Counted from the stretch's first letter, positions 32,057-45,130 are shown. The stretch is DNA of 64,000 nucleotides from Kitagawia praeruptora (GCA_037693485.1 CM075350.1:123564001-123628000), one strand, 5' to 3'. The notes: generated by a model from the letters alone, not told the origin. Numbers and translations: made by a program.

Positions 32057-34131
32057 CTACCTAGCCTCCTCAAGATCTGGTGTTGTTCTGAGATAATCTA
32101 TCAACAATCTTCTCTCTTCATTTTCAAGTTCTCTCTGCATAACTTCCTTGATTTCTCTTAACTCAGGATCACTTTCATCGGTCTGATAGATAGCAGCTCT
32201 TAGATCGTAGATTTTATTTCTCCTCATCTCATTTCCCAGTCTTATGAATTTTACTTCCTCTGATTGAGAATTAAAATCAAGAACTGTAACACCCAGATCA
32301 GTCTTTAACTTTGCAGTTCCCTTCCTCATTTCAACAAGGTTCCCATTCCAATCTCTGTACTTAGGCACATACTCTTCAGTAGTCTTCGATCCAGTAAAGG
32401 CTTTGGCTCTCAGCATATATTCTCTTATGGAATTAGCAATAAGTGCTGTTCGTCGATTTCTGACCCTGAATATATACAGAACATACTGAAGTTCTTCAAA
32501 TAGCTTGAGCTTGATAGCATCTTCATTCACCCTATACACTGTTCCATCTGCCATGAAGTACAACAAGAAGTGAATATCTAAACTCTTTTGGTGAACCAGT
32601 TGCACTGACTCCAGTTTATCCAGATTCTCTTGAATAATACTAGAACCAGGAGAGATAAGCGATGAGGGATCTCTTGGACTGTTACTGATTCTCAAATCTC
32701 TTTTTGATCCCAAGCCAGAAGTATTCCTGCCAGGAGGCTTTCCTGAACAAGCAATGCTGTGTTGATAACCACCAATCCCTTCTGTTTGTGCTTGAACTGG
32801 AATCTTTGGTCTAGAAAACCAAGGTAAGAGTTTGCTTTGAACTGGTAGAGAATCACTTACAACTTGTGTAGCAACAGAGGTTGTATCTACCTTTTTACCT
32901 TTGCCTTCTTCACCAATCACCCCTTTCAATTTTAACTTAGCATCAAGAGAAGATTTTCTTATCAACTTTCCTTCTTCTTCTTCTTTTTCTTCTTGAATAC
33001 CAGATAAATTTTCTTTAATCACAATTCCTTTCTTTGTAGACTTTGAAGCTTTGACAGTCTTCTTTCCTTTCCCAGACTTCAATGCCTTCAAATGTTCTTC
33101 TTGTAAGAGCTTTTCTTCAACATGAATATCTTCAAGTGTAACACCCTCAGCATTTTCTTCACGAAAAATCTTAGCAGCCAGCTCTTCATCTGTTTGTGGA
33201 TTGTCAGAGAATGACAAATCCTTTTGTCTTGAAGTACTCTGAAGATTTGTATTTGTTACTGAACTTGATTTTGATCTTGTAGACCTTCCATGTCCATGTC
33301 TTGGATTTGCAGTTCTTAACCCCTTATCTGAATTTGCACCTTCTTCATCCATATGATCCTTCTTTGACAGAGTTTGAGACTGCTTGCACTTAGTTCTAGC
33401 AATTCTCTCCCCCTTTTTGACATCATCACCATCTGGAATCAGAATAGATGTGATTAACTCAAGAGAGTTTGCAATAGAGTCAACCTTTTCAGTCAGCAAA
33501 AGCTGATTCTGCTCAACTTTACTCAATCTGTCAGTAAGAGTCTCATGGGCCTTGGAAAATTGTTGAAACAGCTTTGAATTGGCTCTGTGAGATTTCTCCT
33601 CGTGAGTAGCAACTTCAGTTCTCAGATCCAGAAGTGCTTTTTGATTGTCATCAAACCTGTGATTCAAGGCCTTAACCTGAATCACTGTTCCTTGTAGACA
33701 TGTTAGAACATCAGGATTTGAAATCTTCTTTGAATTTTCCTTGAGAAAAGTAGCTGCTTGTCCAATAGGAAAGATGCAATCTGCTTTGTACCAATCTGCA
33801 GTTTGCTTAGCCATATAATTATCATCAATTTCTCGTACAGAAGGTCCAGCAAAGTCTGGTTTCTCCCCTGTTTTCTGTCCATCAGTTTGAAGTTTATCAT
33901 TTTCAGCTCCTGCACTCATTGCTTCAGAAGAATCACTATCTGACTCATCAGTATGTGCAATTGAGGCAATTTCTTCATTGAAGTCAGCAACTTGTTCTTG
34001 AGCAACTTGTTTTCCTTGATCACCTTGTGCATGCTCTGAAGAAACAACTTTTGCTGGTTGATAAATTTCCTCACCATGATCAGAAACATGATGTGCATCA
34101 GAGAATAACTCTGTGTGAGATGCAAACCTAC
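32057..34131 (-). CDS. Post-pol ORF of element A (Sirevirus env-like position)
   Basis: An intact frame of 620 codons from the ATG at 33919. The frame stays open leftwards in the protein sense for about 70 more codons to 34131 without another ATG, so the original start was upstream or is lost. The protein is highly charged. Residues about 60-160 are predicted coiled coil (DNQKALLDLRTEV, LSKVEQNQLLLTEKV). DVKKGE at about residue 167 is followed by a Lys/Ser-rich middle, and a distinct C-terminal third (about 460-620) begins near FMADGTVYRVNED. No signal peptide or clear membrane segment was seen, so an envelope role is not supported by the sequence. Function unknown; the label reflects position only. 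Confidence 0.7.
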
Positions 34132-35223
34132 ACTACTTTGAGTACATATATGCACAAATCAAAAGGACTTTATTCAAGGGTGTAATTTGTTTAAAAACAA
34201 ACAGGTGAGAAAAAAAAATTATAGAATAAATTGCTAACTGAACAATTAAATAGAGCAAGGTGTTCAGTTGCACTTTTAGTACATGATTGTACAAAAAGAT
34301 CAGTATATATACATTTTTTATGTATATATATTCACTGAGTAACCTTTCCTTTGTAGAGAAACTCTCACCTGTTTACTCTTCAATTTCCAAATGAATATAA
34401 CTGCTCTTGATGTATCAGAATTTAAAAGATGCAGTTATTTTGGCTCAAAGGGGTTCACTAAGGGTAGAATATATGAACAGTGTTTGGAGAAATATGGTAA
34501 ATCCTAATGCCTTTATCATTTTCATGCACACACATATCATGTAGTCTCAAAATGGTTTAAAACAAGTTCTAGAGCAACATACTCACTGATGAACATCACA
34601 CAACAATAAAATCTGATTGATATAAAATGTATCAATCATTTACTTGGCTCAAATTCTCACAGGGTGCAGACATGAATTGAACTCACCAAAATCAACAATG
34701 ACACATCTCAAGTTTTGTAATTTTCACAAGTACAAACATGAATCATCAAGAACCATGTATACGTCTTGGGAACTGAGTGTCACTATCTGAGTTTAGAGTT
34801 CATCAATATCAGAAGTTATTCATGAGAGGCAATGCACATAGTGTTCATAGACTCAGAGTTTAGGACCAAATAAACTAAGAGATGCTATAAATATGAAACA
34901 GTATCATGCTGTGTTAATTTACTGCACAATTTCTGATTAGATCACAGTGACTCAGAAGGAGTCATGATTTAATTACTGAGAATCATGCTTCATACATATT
35001 TCTTCATTGGTGTTTTCATCAAGACAATAATCAATTCAGAATTCTCAGAGTTTATTAAACATATTAACAGTGTATGACATACAGACATGCTGACAGAGTT
35101 TAACAGTGTTGAAACACAAACATGTTAACAAAGTTTAATCAACAAAGTTCACATAGCACTTAACAATTCACAGAAAATGAGCAACACATTATATAAGAAA
35201 AATTTTGAGTCTAACCAACATTT
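34132..35223. other. Untranslated spacer between pol and post-pol ORF, element A
   Basis: A 1.1-kb AT-rich spacer with repeated AACATGTTAACA and AAAGTTTAATC motifs near 35090-35145 and no coding frame. Confidence 0.6.
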
Positions 35224-36309
35224 CTAGTCAAAACCAGAGACCATTCCTAGTTCATTGACCAGCCTTGTAAATGTAGCTTCACTCAAAGGCTTGGTGAAGA
35301 CATCTACAAGTTGTTGTTCTGTAGACACAAAGTGGAGCTCAATATTGCCTTCCTCTACATGCTCTCTGATAAAGTGATACCTTATACTGATGTGCTTGGT
35401 CATTGAGTGTTGTACTGGATTACCTGTCATTGCAATAGCACTCTGATTATCACAGAAAATAGGTATTTTGCTATACCTCAATCCATAATCCAGCAGTTGA
35501 TTCTTCATCCATAGAATCTGTGCACAACAGCTACCAGCAGCAATATACTCTGCTTCAGCTGTAGATGTGGATATCGATTTCTGTTTCTTGCTGTACCAAG
35601 AAACAAGTCTGTCACCAAGAAATTGACAACTTCCACTGGTGCTTTTTCTGTCAATTTTACAGCCTGCAAAGTCTGCATCAGAGTAGCCAAGTAGTTTGAA
35701 ATCTGATTCTCTTGGATACCACAGCCCTAAAGTTATAGTGCCCTTGAGATACTTAAAAATCCTCTTCACAGCTGTTAAATGTGGTTCTCTTGGATCTGCC
35801 TGAAATCTTGCACACAGACATGTTGCATACATGATATCAGGTCTACTTGCTGTTAAATAGAGTAGAGAGCCAATCATTCCTCTGTAGCTTGTCATATCTA
35901 CTGATGACCCTGTATCTTTGTCTAATTTAGTTGCAGTTGTCATGGGAGTTGTTGCAGATGAACAGTCAAGCATGCCAAACTTCTTGAGAAGATTTCTGGT
36001 GTATTTTGCTTGATTGATAAAGATACCATCATCTATTTGCTTCACCTGTAAGCCTAGAAAATAACTAAGCTCTCCCATCATGCTCATTTGATACCTGGAC
36101 TGCATGAGCTTGGCAAACTTCTTACAGAGTTTATCATTAGTAGATCCAAAAATAATGTCATCAACATATATCTGAACTAAAAGCAAGTCACTACCAGATT
36201 TGAAATAAAACAGAGTTTTATCAATTGTACCTCTGTTGAACCCACTTTCTAAGAGAAATTGAGCCAGAGTTTCATACCATGCTCTTGGTGCCTGCTTAAG
36301 TCCATAGAG
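35224..36309 (-). pseudogene. Copia pol fragment (reverse transcriptase end and RNase H), element A
   Basis: The frame reads from LYGLKQAPRAWYE at the broken edge through the polymerase catalytic box YVDDIIFGS, FLGLQVKQ, the RNase H motifs YSDADFAG and TSTAEAEYIAAG, and FTKPL to a stop at 35224. Everything upstream in pol is cut off by the Gypsy LTR. The remaining frame is intact and closely similar to the same region of element B. Confidence 0.92.
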
Positions 36310-36311
36310 TG

Positions 36312-37132
36312 TGTAATAACCCTAACTTCAGTAATGCTACAGTGGTCACATGAATAGTAAATTTCGAGGATTTAGTGAAATGGTATATAAGTACTCCATA
36401 ATGGAAACGGAAAATGAGTAAACAGAAACTATATCAGTGTTGTACATTGAAAATAAGTGACTCGAAATGATGATAGATTCCAGAAATTTCTGAACATGGA
36501 TTTTTAAGATTTCGATTTCGAATAAGCTTCTATTGGACATTAAGGAGTATGGAAACATTATAAGAATTATATATTAAGGAATTAGTGAATTTATATTTGA
36601 GCCAGGGGATTATTAAGTTAAGAGAATACCAAAGGAAATTGGATTGTTAAATGGTTTCAAAACCACTGAGATAATGAGGTACACTCGAAACGAACCACAA
36701 TTAGACGAGTATGGAGATTAAGCAACCAAGATTAGTAATATAACAAGGATACATACCACATTATCATTTATAAGAATTAGTAGCATAATACTTAGAAAAT
36801 CAAGAAAAGGAATTATTAGATCATCAAGATGATGTCACATTCCATTAACACCATTTTAAGGGTAGATTAGCCATTTCACCATGTAAATATCTTGCCAAGC
36901 TTCCAAGGTACTCTAGATTAGTAAGTAATTAGATGAGATAAGAGCAAAAACCAAGCAAAACTCTCTCCCCCTCCTTGTTTAACACATTCGGCCAAGAAAG
37001 AAAAAAAAAGAAAATAAAAACACAAACCCTAGCTCACTTCAATAACAAATCAAGAGGAAAATCATGGGTGATCTTGGAGGTTAGAAAGAGTGATCTACAA
37101 AGTTTCATAGCCATCCATCATCATTTAGCAAG
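36312..37132 (+). repeat. Gypsy G 5' LTR, left part
   Basis: 821 bp from the LTR start to the Sirevirus insertion. The last five bases, GCAAG, are the target copy. No ORF is supported. Confidence 0.85.
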
Positions 37133-37865
37133 TGTTAGGAATAATTCATAAGTTGTGATGTTAAGAATAGAATTTACACATTATACTTCTTGTAATCCTG
37201 ATCTTATAAAGGATTTAGCACTGTATTTAGGATTTATGTGTAAGACAGTTATCTGTATAGTTTAGTCAGGAATGAACAGTGTATCGGAGACTACATGTCA
37301 GGAACAGAGAGCAAATCCTGATGATGGTCCAATACTGATGGTTGATCAGATACTGATGCAGTGTACAGATCCTGATATCAGTCGTGTTACTGATGATGTC
37401 ATTATGGATGCTACAGAAACTGGCAAGTGCTATAAAACAGGATCGTTGTTTGAAGAACAAGCAAGAAGATATTATGAAGGAAAGAGTTTTTCTATTGAAG
37501 GAAACTATCGACTAGAAGGCAGAACATTGTCATGTATAGATTATATCTTTCTGTTATTAGTTGATAGGTAGCATTATAAATACTCTCTCAATATCATTGT
37601 AAAAGAGCGACGAAGTTGTGAGTTCGTGTGCGTAGCTCTGTATAAGGTTTGTATTCGAGAGTTCGAAACAAACAGAGAGAGAGATTTGTATTGTCAGCAG
37701 CTGCTAAAGGTATTGTACACCTTTGGTAGAGTTTGTATTTGATCTTATTAATACAAACAAGAGTTTGATTCATTCGTTTATTCTTGTTCATATAATCAAG
37801 CAAAAATCAGACACGATTATATAACTTATATTCAACCCCCCTTCTACAAGTTATTCGAGTTAACA
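37133..37865 (+). repeat. 5' LTR of element B
   Basis: TGTTAGGAATAATTC to TTCGAGTTAACA. A TATA-type motif ATTATAAATA at about 37573 sits where a U3 promoter would be. It differs from the 3' LTR at one visible site (A at 37828, G at 54167). Confidence 0.95.
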
Positions 37866-37867
37866 AT

Positions 37868-37879
37868 TGGTATCAGAGC
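37868..37879 (+). other. Primer-binding site of element B
   Basis: TGGTATCAGAGC, complementary to the 3' end of initiator Met tRNA, two bases after the LTR. Confidence 0.9.
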
Positions 37880-38843
37880 AGGTTGATTTCGAGTAATCAT
37901 AAAGATCTGCAATCATGTCTGGTTACAAGGATGGGAATACTAAAATTCCTATGCTCAAGAGAAACGAATATACTCTATGGGAAGTAAAGATGTTGCATCA
38001 TCTGGAAGCAACAGATCCTGATTATCTTGACAGAATCAGAGATGGACCGTTTGTTCCAACAAAGGTCGTTGGACAAGCAACTGTTGATGGTGTGGTTGTT
38101 CCAGAACATACAGCAGAGAAGCCAAAATCTGAATGGTCAGATAAGGACAAGGAGAATGTTCTCAAAGATGCTAAAGTGAGAAACATATTATTCAACAGTC
38201 TTGATTCTGTTCTCACTAACTATGTTCTCTCTTGTAAAACTGCTAAGGATATATGGGACAATCTTAAGGTTCACTGTGAAGGAACTAAGCATGTCAGGAA
38301 GAATATGAGGACATTACTTATACAACAGTATGAGTACTTTGAATCCAAGTCTGGTGAGTCACTTACTGATACCTTTGATAGGTTTACAAAACTCATCAAT
38401 GAGATGGCCATGCATGGTAAATATTATGACTTGGAGGATATGAATACAAAGTTCATGAAAGCTTTGCCTGATTTCTACAATGAGAAGATATCTGCGTTCG
38501 AGGAAGCTAATGATCTGGATGAGATTTCATTAGAGGCAGTATATGGAAAATTGAGAGCTTATGAACTTGACAAGCAGCAGAAGAAGAGCAGGAGTGAAGG
38601 AAAGATGAAGACTATTGCACTTACTGCTCAATCTGAAGTTAAGAAGCTTCCTGAAGAACAGCATGAAGAGATTGCTGTAAAGAATTCAAGGAAGAAGAAA
38701 AGCAAAGAAAGTTCTGAGTCAGAGACTACTGATATGGACTCTGACAACAATGATTCTGAATCTGATATGCAAGAACTCTTTGCTATGTTTGCTAAAGCTT
38801 TCAAGAAAGGAAGATTCAACAGGAGAAGATTTAGCAAAGGACC

Positions 38844-39061
38844 TGTAGAAAATATGAATCAGATCAGAAATTATATGAGAAGTAACTGTACAGTAGCTGT
38901 AATATTTGTTTCCTAGTTTAGAGATTACGATCCCTGATTCTTAGCTGATTCTTAGGAATTAGTATTAACTCAGAATAACTAACAGACCTGTATATGCCTA
39001 TTTAAAGGCTTCATCTCCTATCATATGAAATATAAGAGAGAATTTTTTCTCTAAGTTTATA
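38844..39061 (+). repeat. 5' LTR of element C
   Basis: TGTAGAAAATATG to TCTAAGTTTATA, abutting the PBS. Confidence 0.93.
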
Positions 39062-39132
39062 TGGTATCAGAGCCAGCCTCTCTGAACTTACAGTCTTTGC
39101 CCATTTTTTAATCTCTGTTAGCCACAGGAAAC

Positions 39133-42100
39133 ATGTCTTAAAGTTCTGAAACTAATGACACCAGTTCCACAGCCCCTTTTCAAACCTCAGCCACTAAAAT
39201 AAACCACTCTGAATCCCATTCCGTCCAGATTACTACTATACGACTCAATGGGGTGAATTTCTTAAGATGGTCGCAATCGGTGAGGATGTATGTGCGTGGG
39301 AGAGGCAAGATTGGTTACTTGACCGGAGATACTAAGGCGCCAAAGACAACTGATTCCAACTATGCTCTTTGGGATGCAGAAAACTCCATGATTATGGCCT
39401 GGTTAGTAAATTCTATGAATGAAGATATTAGTGCTAACTATATGTGTTATTCAACAGCAAAAGAATTGTGGGATAAAGTAACTCAGATGTATTCTGATAA
39501 GGGGAATCAATCCCAATTATTTGAACTACAATCGAAACTTGCTAATACTCAGCAAGGAGATGAAGATGTTACAAAATACTTCAACTCTTTAATGAGGATC
39601 TGGCAGGATCTTGATCTATTTGATGACCATGAGTGGGAGAGCACTAAGGACCTCGCTCACCATAAGAAAAAAATGGAAGACATGCGAATCTTCAAATTTC
39701 TTGCTGGACTACGAGTTGAATTTGATGAAGTTCGTGGACGTATTATCGGCAGGCAGCCCTTACCCCAATTAGGCGAAGTATTTTCTGAAGTAAGGCGTGA
39801 GGAAAGCCGTAGAAATGTCATGCTTGGAAAAAAAGCTGGTGAACTTGAAAATTCTGCCCTTATCTCTAATGCTAATGCTGCTCGCTTCTCTGAAAAACAG
39901 TCTATGCCTAATGGTCGAGCACGTGTTTGGTGCGATCATTGTAACAAACCGAGACATACTCGTGAAACATGCTGGAAGATACATGGAAAACCAACGGATT
40001 GGAAGAGTACACGAACTGGTGCGGACAAGAACAGCCCGCGCGCGCATATCCCGACTGCTAATGAAGCCTCAGCTCCTAATCTGAATAATATTCTCAGCAA
40101 GGAACAACTTGAACAGCTTCTGAACTTGCTAAAAACTGATTCCCAATCCAGTGGTTCTCGTGTTGCCCTGGCGCAAACAGGTAGAAATTATAATGCTTTT
40201 TCTAGTTCGTTGGTTTTTGCACCATGGATCATCGACTCTGGTGCCTCCGATTATATGACAAATAATTCCACATTTTTTAATTCCTATTTTCCTTGTTCTG
40301 GCCATGACAAAGTTCGGATTGCAGATGGTAGTTTTTCATCAATAGCAGGAAAAGGATCCATAAAAATATCCAACAATCTCGAATTAAAATCTGTTCTTCA
40401 TGTCCCTAAATTATCTTGCAATCTTCTTTCTGTTAGCCAACTCTCTAAGGATTCTAACTGTCGTGTTATTTTCTCTGATTCTTATTGTGAGTTTCAGGAC
40501 CAGATTTCGGGGAAGACGATTGGCAGTGCTAAAATGATCAATGGCCTCTATTATTTTGATGACAATAATCACGAGTCTAGACAAGTTCAAGGTCTAAGTG
40601 GTAGTACTAGTTCAGTTTTTGAAACAATAATGCTCTGGCATCAACGTTTAGGGCATCCTAGTTTTCTTTATTTGAAACATCTTTTTCCTGGTTTGTTTAA
40701 GGATGTAGAGCTAAAATCTCTTTATTGTGAACATTGTTTCCTTTCTAAAAGTCATCGTATTCCTTACAAATCTATTGGATATCAGATGTCTCGTCCTTTT
40801 TATCTTATTCACAGTGACGTGTGGGGACCTTCAAAGGTTACCACTTTAACCGGAAAAAAATGGTTTGTCACCTTCATAGATGACCATACTCGTTTGTGTT
40901 GGGTCTATCTTATGAATGCAAAATCTGAAGTTGGAAAATTGTTCAAAGATTTTCACAATATGATTGAAAATCAGTTTCAAAGTAAAATAAGTATTCTTCG
41001 AACCGATAATGGTACTGAATACTTTAATCATCACTTAGGAGATTTTCTTCAGTCAAAGGGCATTATTCATCAATCTACGTGTCGTGACACCCCCCAACAA
41101 AATGGTATAGCAGAACAAAAAAATCGTCATTTACTTGAAGTAAGTCGAGCTTTAATGTTCACTATGAATGTACCCAAATATTTGTGGGGGGATGCCATCC
41201 TTACTTCATGCTATTTAATAAATAGAATGCCTAGCCGCGTGCTGAATTACCAAACTCCTGTAAGTTGTTTTGACAAGAAATTCCCAACAAGCCGTTTAAT
41301 CTCCAAACTTCATCCAAAAATATTTGGTTGCACGGCTTTCATTCATATTCCTTCACAATTTCGCTCCAAGCTAGATCCAAGAGCAGAAAAGTGCATTTTT
41401 TTGGGATATGCTCCAAATAAAAAGGGTTATAAGTGCTGGAACCCAATAACAAAAAAGTTTCATGTGAGTATGGATGTAACTTTTCTTGAGAAAGAACCCT
41501 ATTTTTCTAAAACACAGTCTCAGGGGGTAGGAGTTACGAGGATCAGTTTTGGAACCTAAACAGTTCTTGTCCTATACCAAGTATTTACTTGTTACCTGAT
41601 TATGAAAGCAACCAGATTCCAAATGAGAGTTCAAACATTCAAAATCATGATAATGTTGGTTCATCCAGTTCTCCACATGTTGAGACTCAAGCAAAAGTGC
41701 CTCCTGAGCTACTTGTTTATACTCGACGACGATTTCATCAAAATAAGGCAGAGCAGTTGATTGTTCCACCCCAGTCGTCTAACTCGGAAACTGGTAACTT
41801 GGATACCCCAGGTAATTCTTCTCTTAATGATCATAGTACTCCTGCATTTTCTGATCTAGACCAGCCTATTGCAGTTAGAAAAGGGACCAGGTCTTGTACT
41901 CAGCACCCTATTGCAAAACATCTATCCTACCATAGGTTATCCGAGACTCATAAAGCTTTTACTTCTAATATTTCTCATGTGTTTGTGCCAAGAAACATTG
42001 AGGAAGCACTTGCTGATCCAAATTGGAAATCAGCAGTTTTAGAAGAGATGAGAGCTCTTCATAAGAATATGACATGGGAGGTTGTCGATCTTCCCCAGGG

Positions 42101-43526
42101 AAAAAAGGCGGTTGATTGTAAATGGGTTTTCACAGTAAAATACAATGCTGATGGTAGTATCGAAAGATACAAAGCGAGGCTGGTGGCAAAAGGCTTTACT
42201 CAAACTTATGGAACAGATTATCAAGAGACCTTCGCACCTGTTGCTAAGTTGAAATCAGTACGCATTTTACTTTCTCTAGCAGTTCAACATGATTGGCCCT
42301 TATATCAGCTTGACATAAAAAATGCGTTTCTGAACGGGGAATTGGAAGAAGAGGAATTCATGGAGTTACCTCCTGGTTTTGAAGGAAAATATGGATATGG
42401 AAAAGTATGTAGGCTGAAAAAATCTATATACGGCCTAAAGCAGTCCTCACGAACCTGGTTTAAACGATTTGGGGAGGTTGTAAAATGACATGGCTATAAG
42501 CAGAGCCAGGCAGATGATAGCATGTTCTACAAACACTTGAAGAGTGGAAAAAAAGCAATTTTAATCGTCTATGTTGATGATATAGTTTTGACAGGAGATG
42601 ATCACACAGAACTCCAAAACATTAAAAATCAGTTAGCAAAAGACTTCGAAGTAAAAGACCTTGGAAACCTCAAATATTTCCTTGGTATGGAGTTTGCACG
42701 TTCTAAAGATGGGCTTGTTGTTTCACAGCGAAAGTATGTTTTGGATCTATTACATGAAACTGGTCTACTCGGATGTAAACCTGCCGAAACACCTATGGAA
42801 GCCAATGTAAAGCTTCAGCCTGCAACCCTAGAAGAACAAGTGAATAAAGAGCAGTATCAAAGACTTGTGGGAAAACTACTATATTTGTCTCACACTCGGC
42901 CAGATATTGCATTTGCAGTAAGTGTTGTAAGCCAATTTATGCATTCTCCTGGAGTTCAACATTTTGATGCAGTCAAGAGGGTGCTTCGATACTTAAAAGG
43001 TACACCAGGAAAGGGACTGTTGTTTAGAAAAAATGAGTTTCCTGGAGTAGAAGTTTACACAGATGCTGATTGGGCAGGAAGTGTAACTGATAGAAGATCA
43101 ACTTCAGGTTATTGCACCTTTGTAGGAGGAAACTTAGTAACTTGGCGCAGTAAGAAGCAGAGCGTGGTGGCACGAAGTAGCGCTGAAGCTGAATTTAGAG
43201 CCGTTGCACTTGGCATTTGTGAAATATTGTGGATTAAAAGACTTCTGGAAGAGCTAAAGATGAGAATAAAATTACCAATGAAGGCCTATTGTGACAACAA
43301 ATCAGCAATTTTGATAGCTCATAATCCAGTTCTCCACGAAAGAACCAAACATATAGAAATTGATAAGCATTTTATAAAAGAGAAATTGGAGAGCGGACTA
43401 GTCTGTATGCCTTATGTTCCCACTGGAGACCAGATTGCAGATATTCTCACCAAAGCGCTACCAACAAAGCAATTTGAGAACTTAATTGGCAAGCTGACCA
43501 TGAAAGACATCTTCAGTCCAGCTTGA
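39133..43526 (+). pseudogene. Copia gag-pol polyprotein, element C
   Basis: The ATG at 39133 is followed by a stop at codon 3 (39139-39141), after which the frame is open to 41559. That part has the gag core (about 39253-39870), a CCHC box CDHCNKPRHTRETC near 39930, the protease motif IDSGAS near 40225, the integrase zinc finger (HQRLGH, C-H-C) and the DNGTEYF catalytic region near 41004. A frame break at about 41525-41545 moves the rest into another frame, with reverse transcriptase (LDIKNAFLNG, KKSIYGLKQSSRTW), an in-frame TGA at 42486-42488, then YVDDIVLTGDD, TDADWAGS and SSAEAEFRA of RNase H, ending at 43526. The single-frame gag-pol and short LTR suit the Tork/Ivana/Ale side of Copia. 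Confidence 0.92.
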
Positions 43527-43533
43527 GGGGGAG

Positions 43534-43751
43534 TGTAGAAAATATGAATCAGATCAGAAATTATATGAGAAGTAACTGTACAGTAGCTGTAATATTTGTT
43601 TCCTAGTTTAGAGATTACGATCCCTGATTCTTAGCTGATTCTTAGGAATTAGTATTAACTCAGAATAACTAACAGACCTGTATATGCCTATTTAAAGGGT
43701 TCATCTCCTATCATATGAAATATAAGAGAGAATTTTTTCTCTAAGTTTATA
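43534..43751 (+). repeat. 3' LTR of element C
   Basis: Same length and ends as the 5' copy, followed by GGACC. Confidence 0.93.
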
Positions 43752-45130
43752 GGACCTTTTCAAAAGAAGGATGAGAAGAAGAGTGACAAAAGCAAAAGTA
43801 CAATTGTCAAGCTTGATAAGGCCAAGATCAAGTGCTTTAACTGCAGCGAGCTTGGACACTTTGCTAGTGAGTGTAAGAAGCCTAGGAATACAGGAAAGGG
43901 TAATGCACTTATGGTCACACAGAAGGATTGGGCTGATTCCAGTGACTCTAAAGATGAATTGGATTATGACAACATTGCATTGATGGCCAATAGTTCAGAC
44001 AAACCTGGATCTCCAAAGAAAACTTCTCCATCCTCTGTTAAGGTATCACTTCACTCTCTTGATTCATTTGATAGCTTAAATTCTGATGAAATTAGATCTA
44101 TCCATGCTGAGTTTAAGAATCTTATGACTAATTTTAGAATTCTTACTTGTGAAAGAGATGAACTTAAGGTTAAGAATGATAAATTAGTTGATAGAAATAA
44201 TTTTCTTGAATCTGAATTAATTCAAATGGAAGAATACAAGTTAAGTTTTGATAAAGCTAAGCATGATTATAGTGTAATTCTTGAGGCTTATGACTATGTC
44301 AGAAAAGAACTAGAAGAAGAGAGAGATGTGATTAAGACCATTAACAATTCCAGTAAGAAGACAATAGAAATCTTTGAGAGTGGAATTCGTGGTAAGGTTA
44401 ATGGTTTAGGTTTTGATAAGGCTAGACAAGAAGAAAAAGTAGCTATTGTCAATGATGATAGTAAGGTAGAAGCTAACACATCTAAATCTGAAGGTAAGAA
44501 AATTGTTTCTGAACCTAATCATGTTAAATTTGTTGATTCAAAAGGTACCCCTGTTGTACACAAAAGGATTAACAATAGTTATTCAGATGAGAAAGTGTTA
44601 GAGAAACCTAAGAATGTAAACATAGGGTTTCTGTCTAAGTCTCAGTTGAAACAGAGATTAGATGGTCTTTCAGAGTCTAGCAAGATCAAGAGAAATAGGA
44701 ATGGAAAAGAAGGTATTAACAAAGAGAATAATTACAAGAATGTACCTGATGCACCTAGGAAAAAATGCTATAAGTGTGGAAATCATAATCATTTGGCCCT
44801 AGACTGCAATCAAAAACCTTCTTAGAAAACTGAGTCCAGATTCCCCAAGACTCAGAAAATTCAATACCAACCACAAAAAGCTTGTTATCATTGTGGTAGT
44901 TTACTTCATTCCATTTACATGTGTAGAGAATATCATGAACTGTATTATGACTATTATTCTTTGAAATCTGAAACTCCTAGTCACAAACAGTTTGTGAGAT
45001 CAGAGTCTAAAGTTGACTCTGCAACAGGTAAAATAAAAGCAAAATCTTCAAAGTCTGTTGTCTCTAAATCTAGTAAGAAAGGATCCAATCAAAGTTGGGT
45101 CCTAAAAAATTCTAACTAGTTACTTTTTGT

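Larger units (their letters stand above)
31293..36311 (-). mobile_element. Sirevirus-like Copia element A, truncated
   Basis: The minus-strand 3' portion of a Ty1/copia element: an LTR (31293-31900), polypurine tract, post-pol ORF, spacer, and the end of pol. Pol stops abruptly at about 36309, where a Gypsy LTR begins, so the remainder (start of pol, gag, other LTR) should lie beyond that insertion and outside the window. The Copia order of polymerase and RNase H, plus an extra ORF before the LTR and a GGGGGAGA tract, are Sirevirus traits. Confidence 0.85.
38844..43751 (+). mobile_element. Inner Copia element C, complete but broken
   Basis: The 218-bp LTRs (38844-39061 and 43534-43751) differ at one visible site (C against G in TTAAAGGCTT/TTAAAGGGTT). 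The duplication GGACC (38839-38843, 43752-43756) flanks the element. The LTRs begin TG but end TA, not CA. PBS TGGTATCAGAGC at 39062-39073 and polypurine tract GAGGGGGAG at 43525-43533. A single gag-pol frame lies between, with two stops and one frame break. Confidence 0.95.
37915..45119 (+). pseudogene. gag of element B, split by the inner Copia
   Basis: The first part (37915-38843) starts 36 bp after the PBS and holds the Copia gag core (WDNLKVHCEGTKHVRKN, LIQQYEYFE). It is cut by the inner element, and the frame resumes at 43757 after the target copy. The second part has a zinc knuckle CFNCSELGHFASEC near 43838, a long coiled coil (about 44080-44340), and a second CCHC box at about 44767. 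After an in-frame TAG at 44823-44825 comes a third Cys-His box (CYHCGSLLHSIYMC) near 44885, then the terminal stop at 45117. Gag this long with a C-terminal coiled coil is typical of Sireviruses. It binds RNA and packages the element. Confidence 0.9.

Noticed and set aside
37272..37571. A 99-codon frame within both LTRs of element B
   Set aside because: It lies in U3 upstream of the TATA-like motif, so it is not on the element transcript, and LTR identity rather than coding constraint explains its presence in both copies.
43771..43983. Frame of 70 codons just after the inner Copia
   Set aside because: It is an out-of-frame shadow of the resumed gag of element B.
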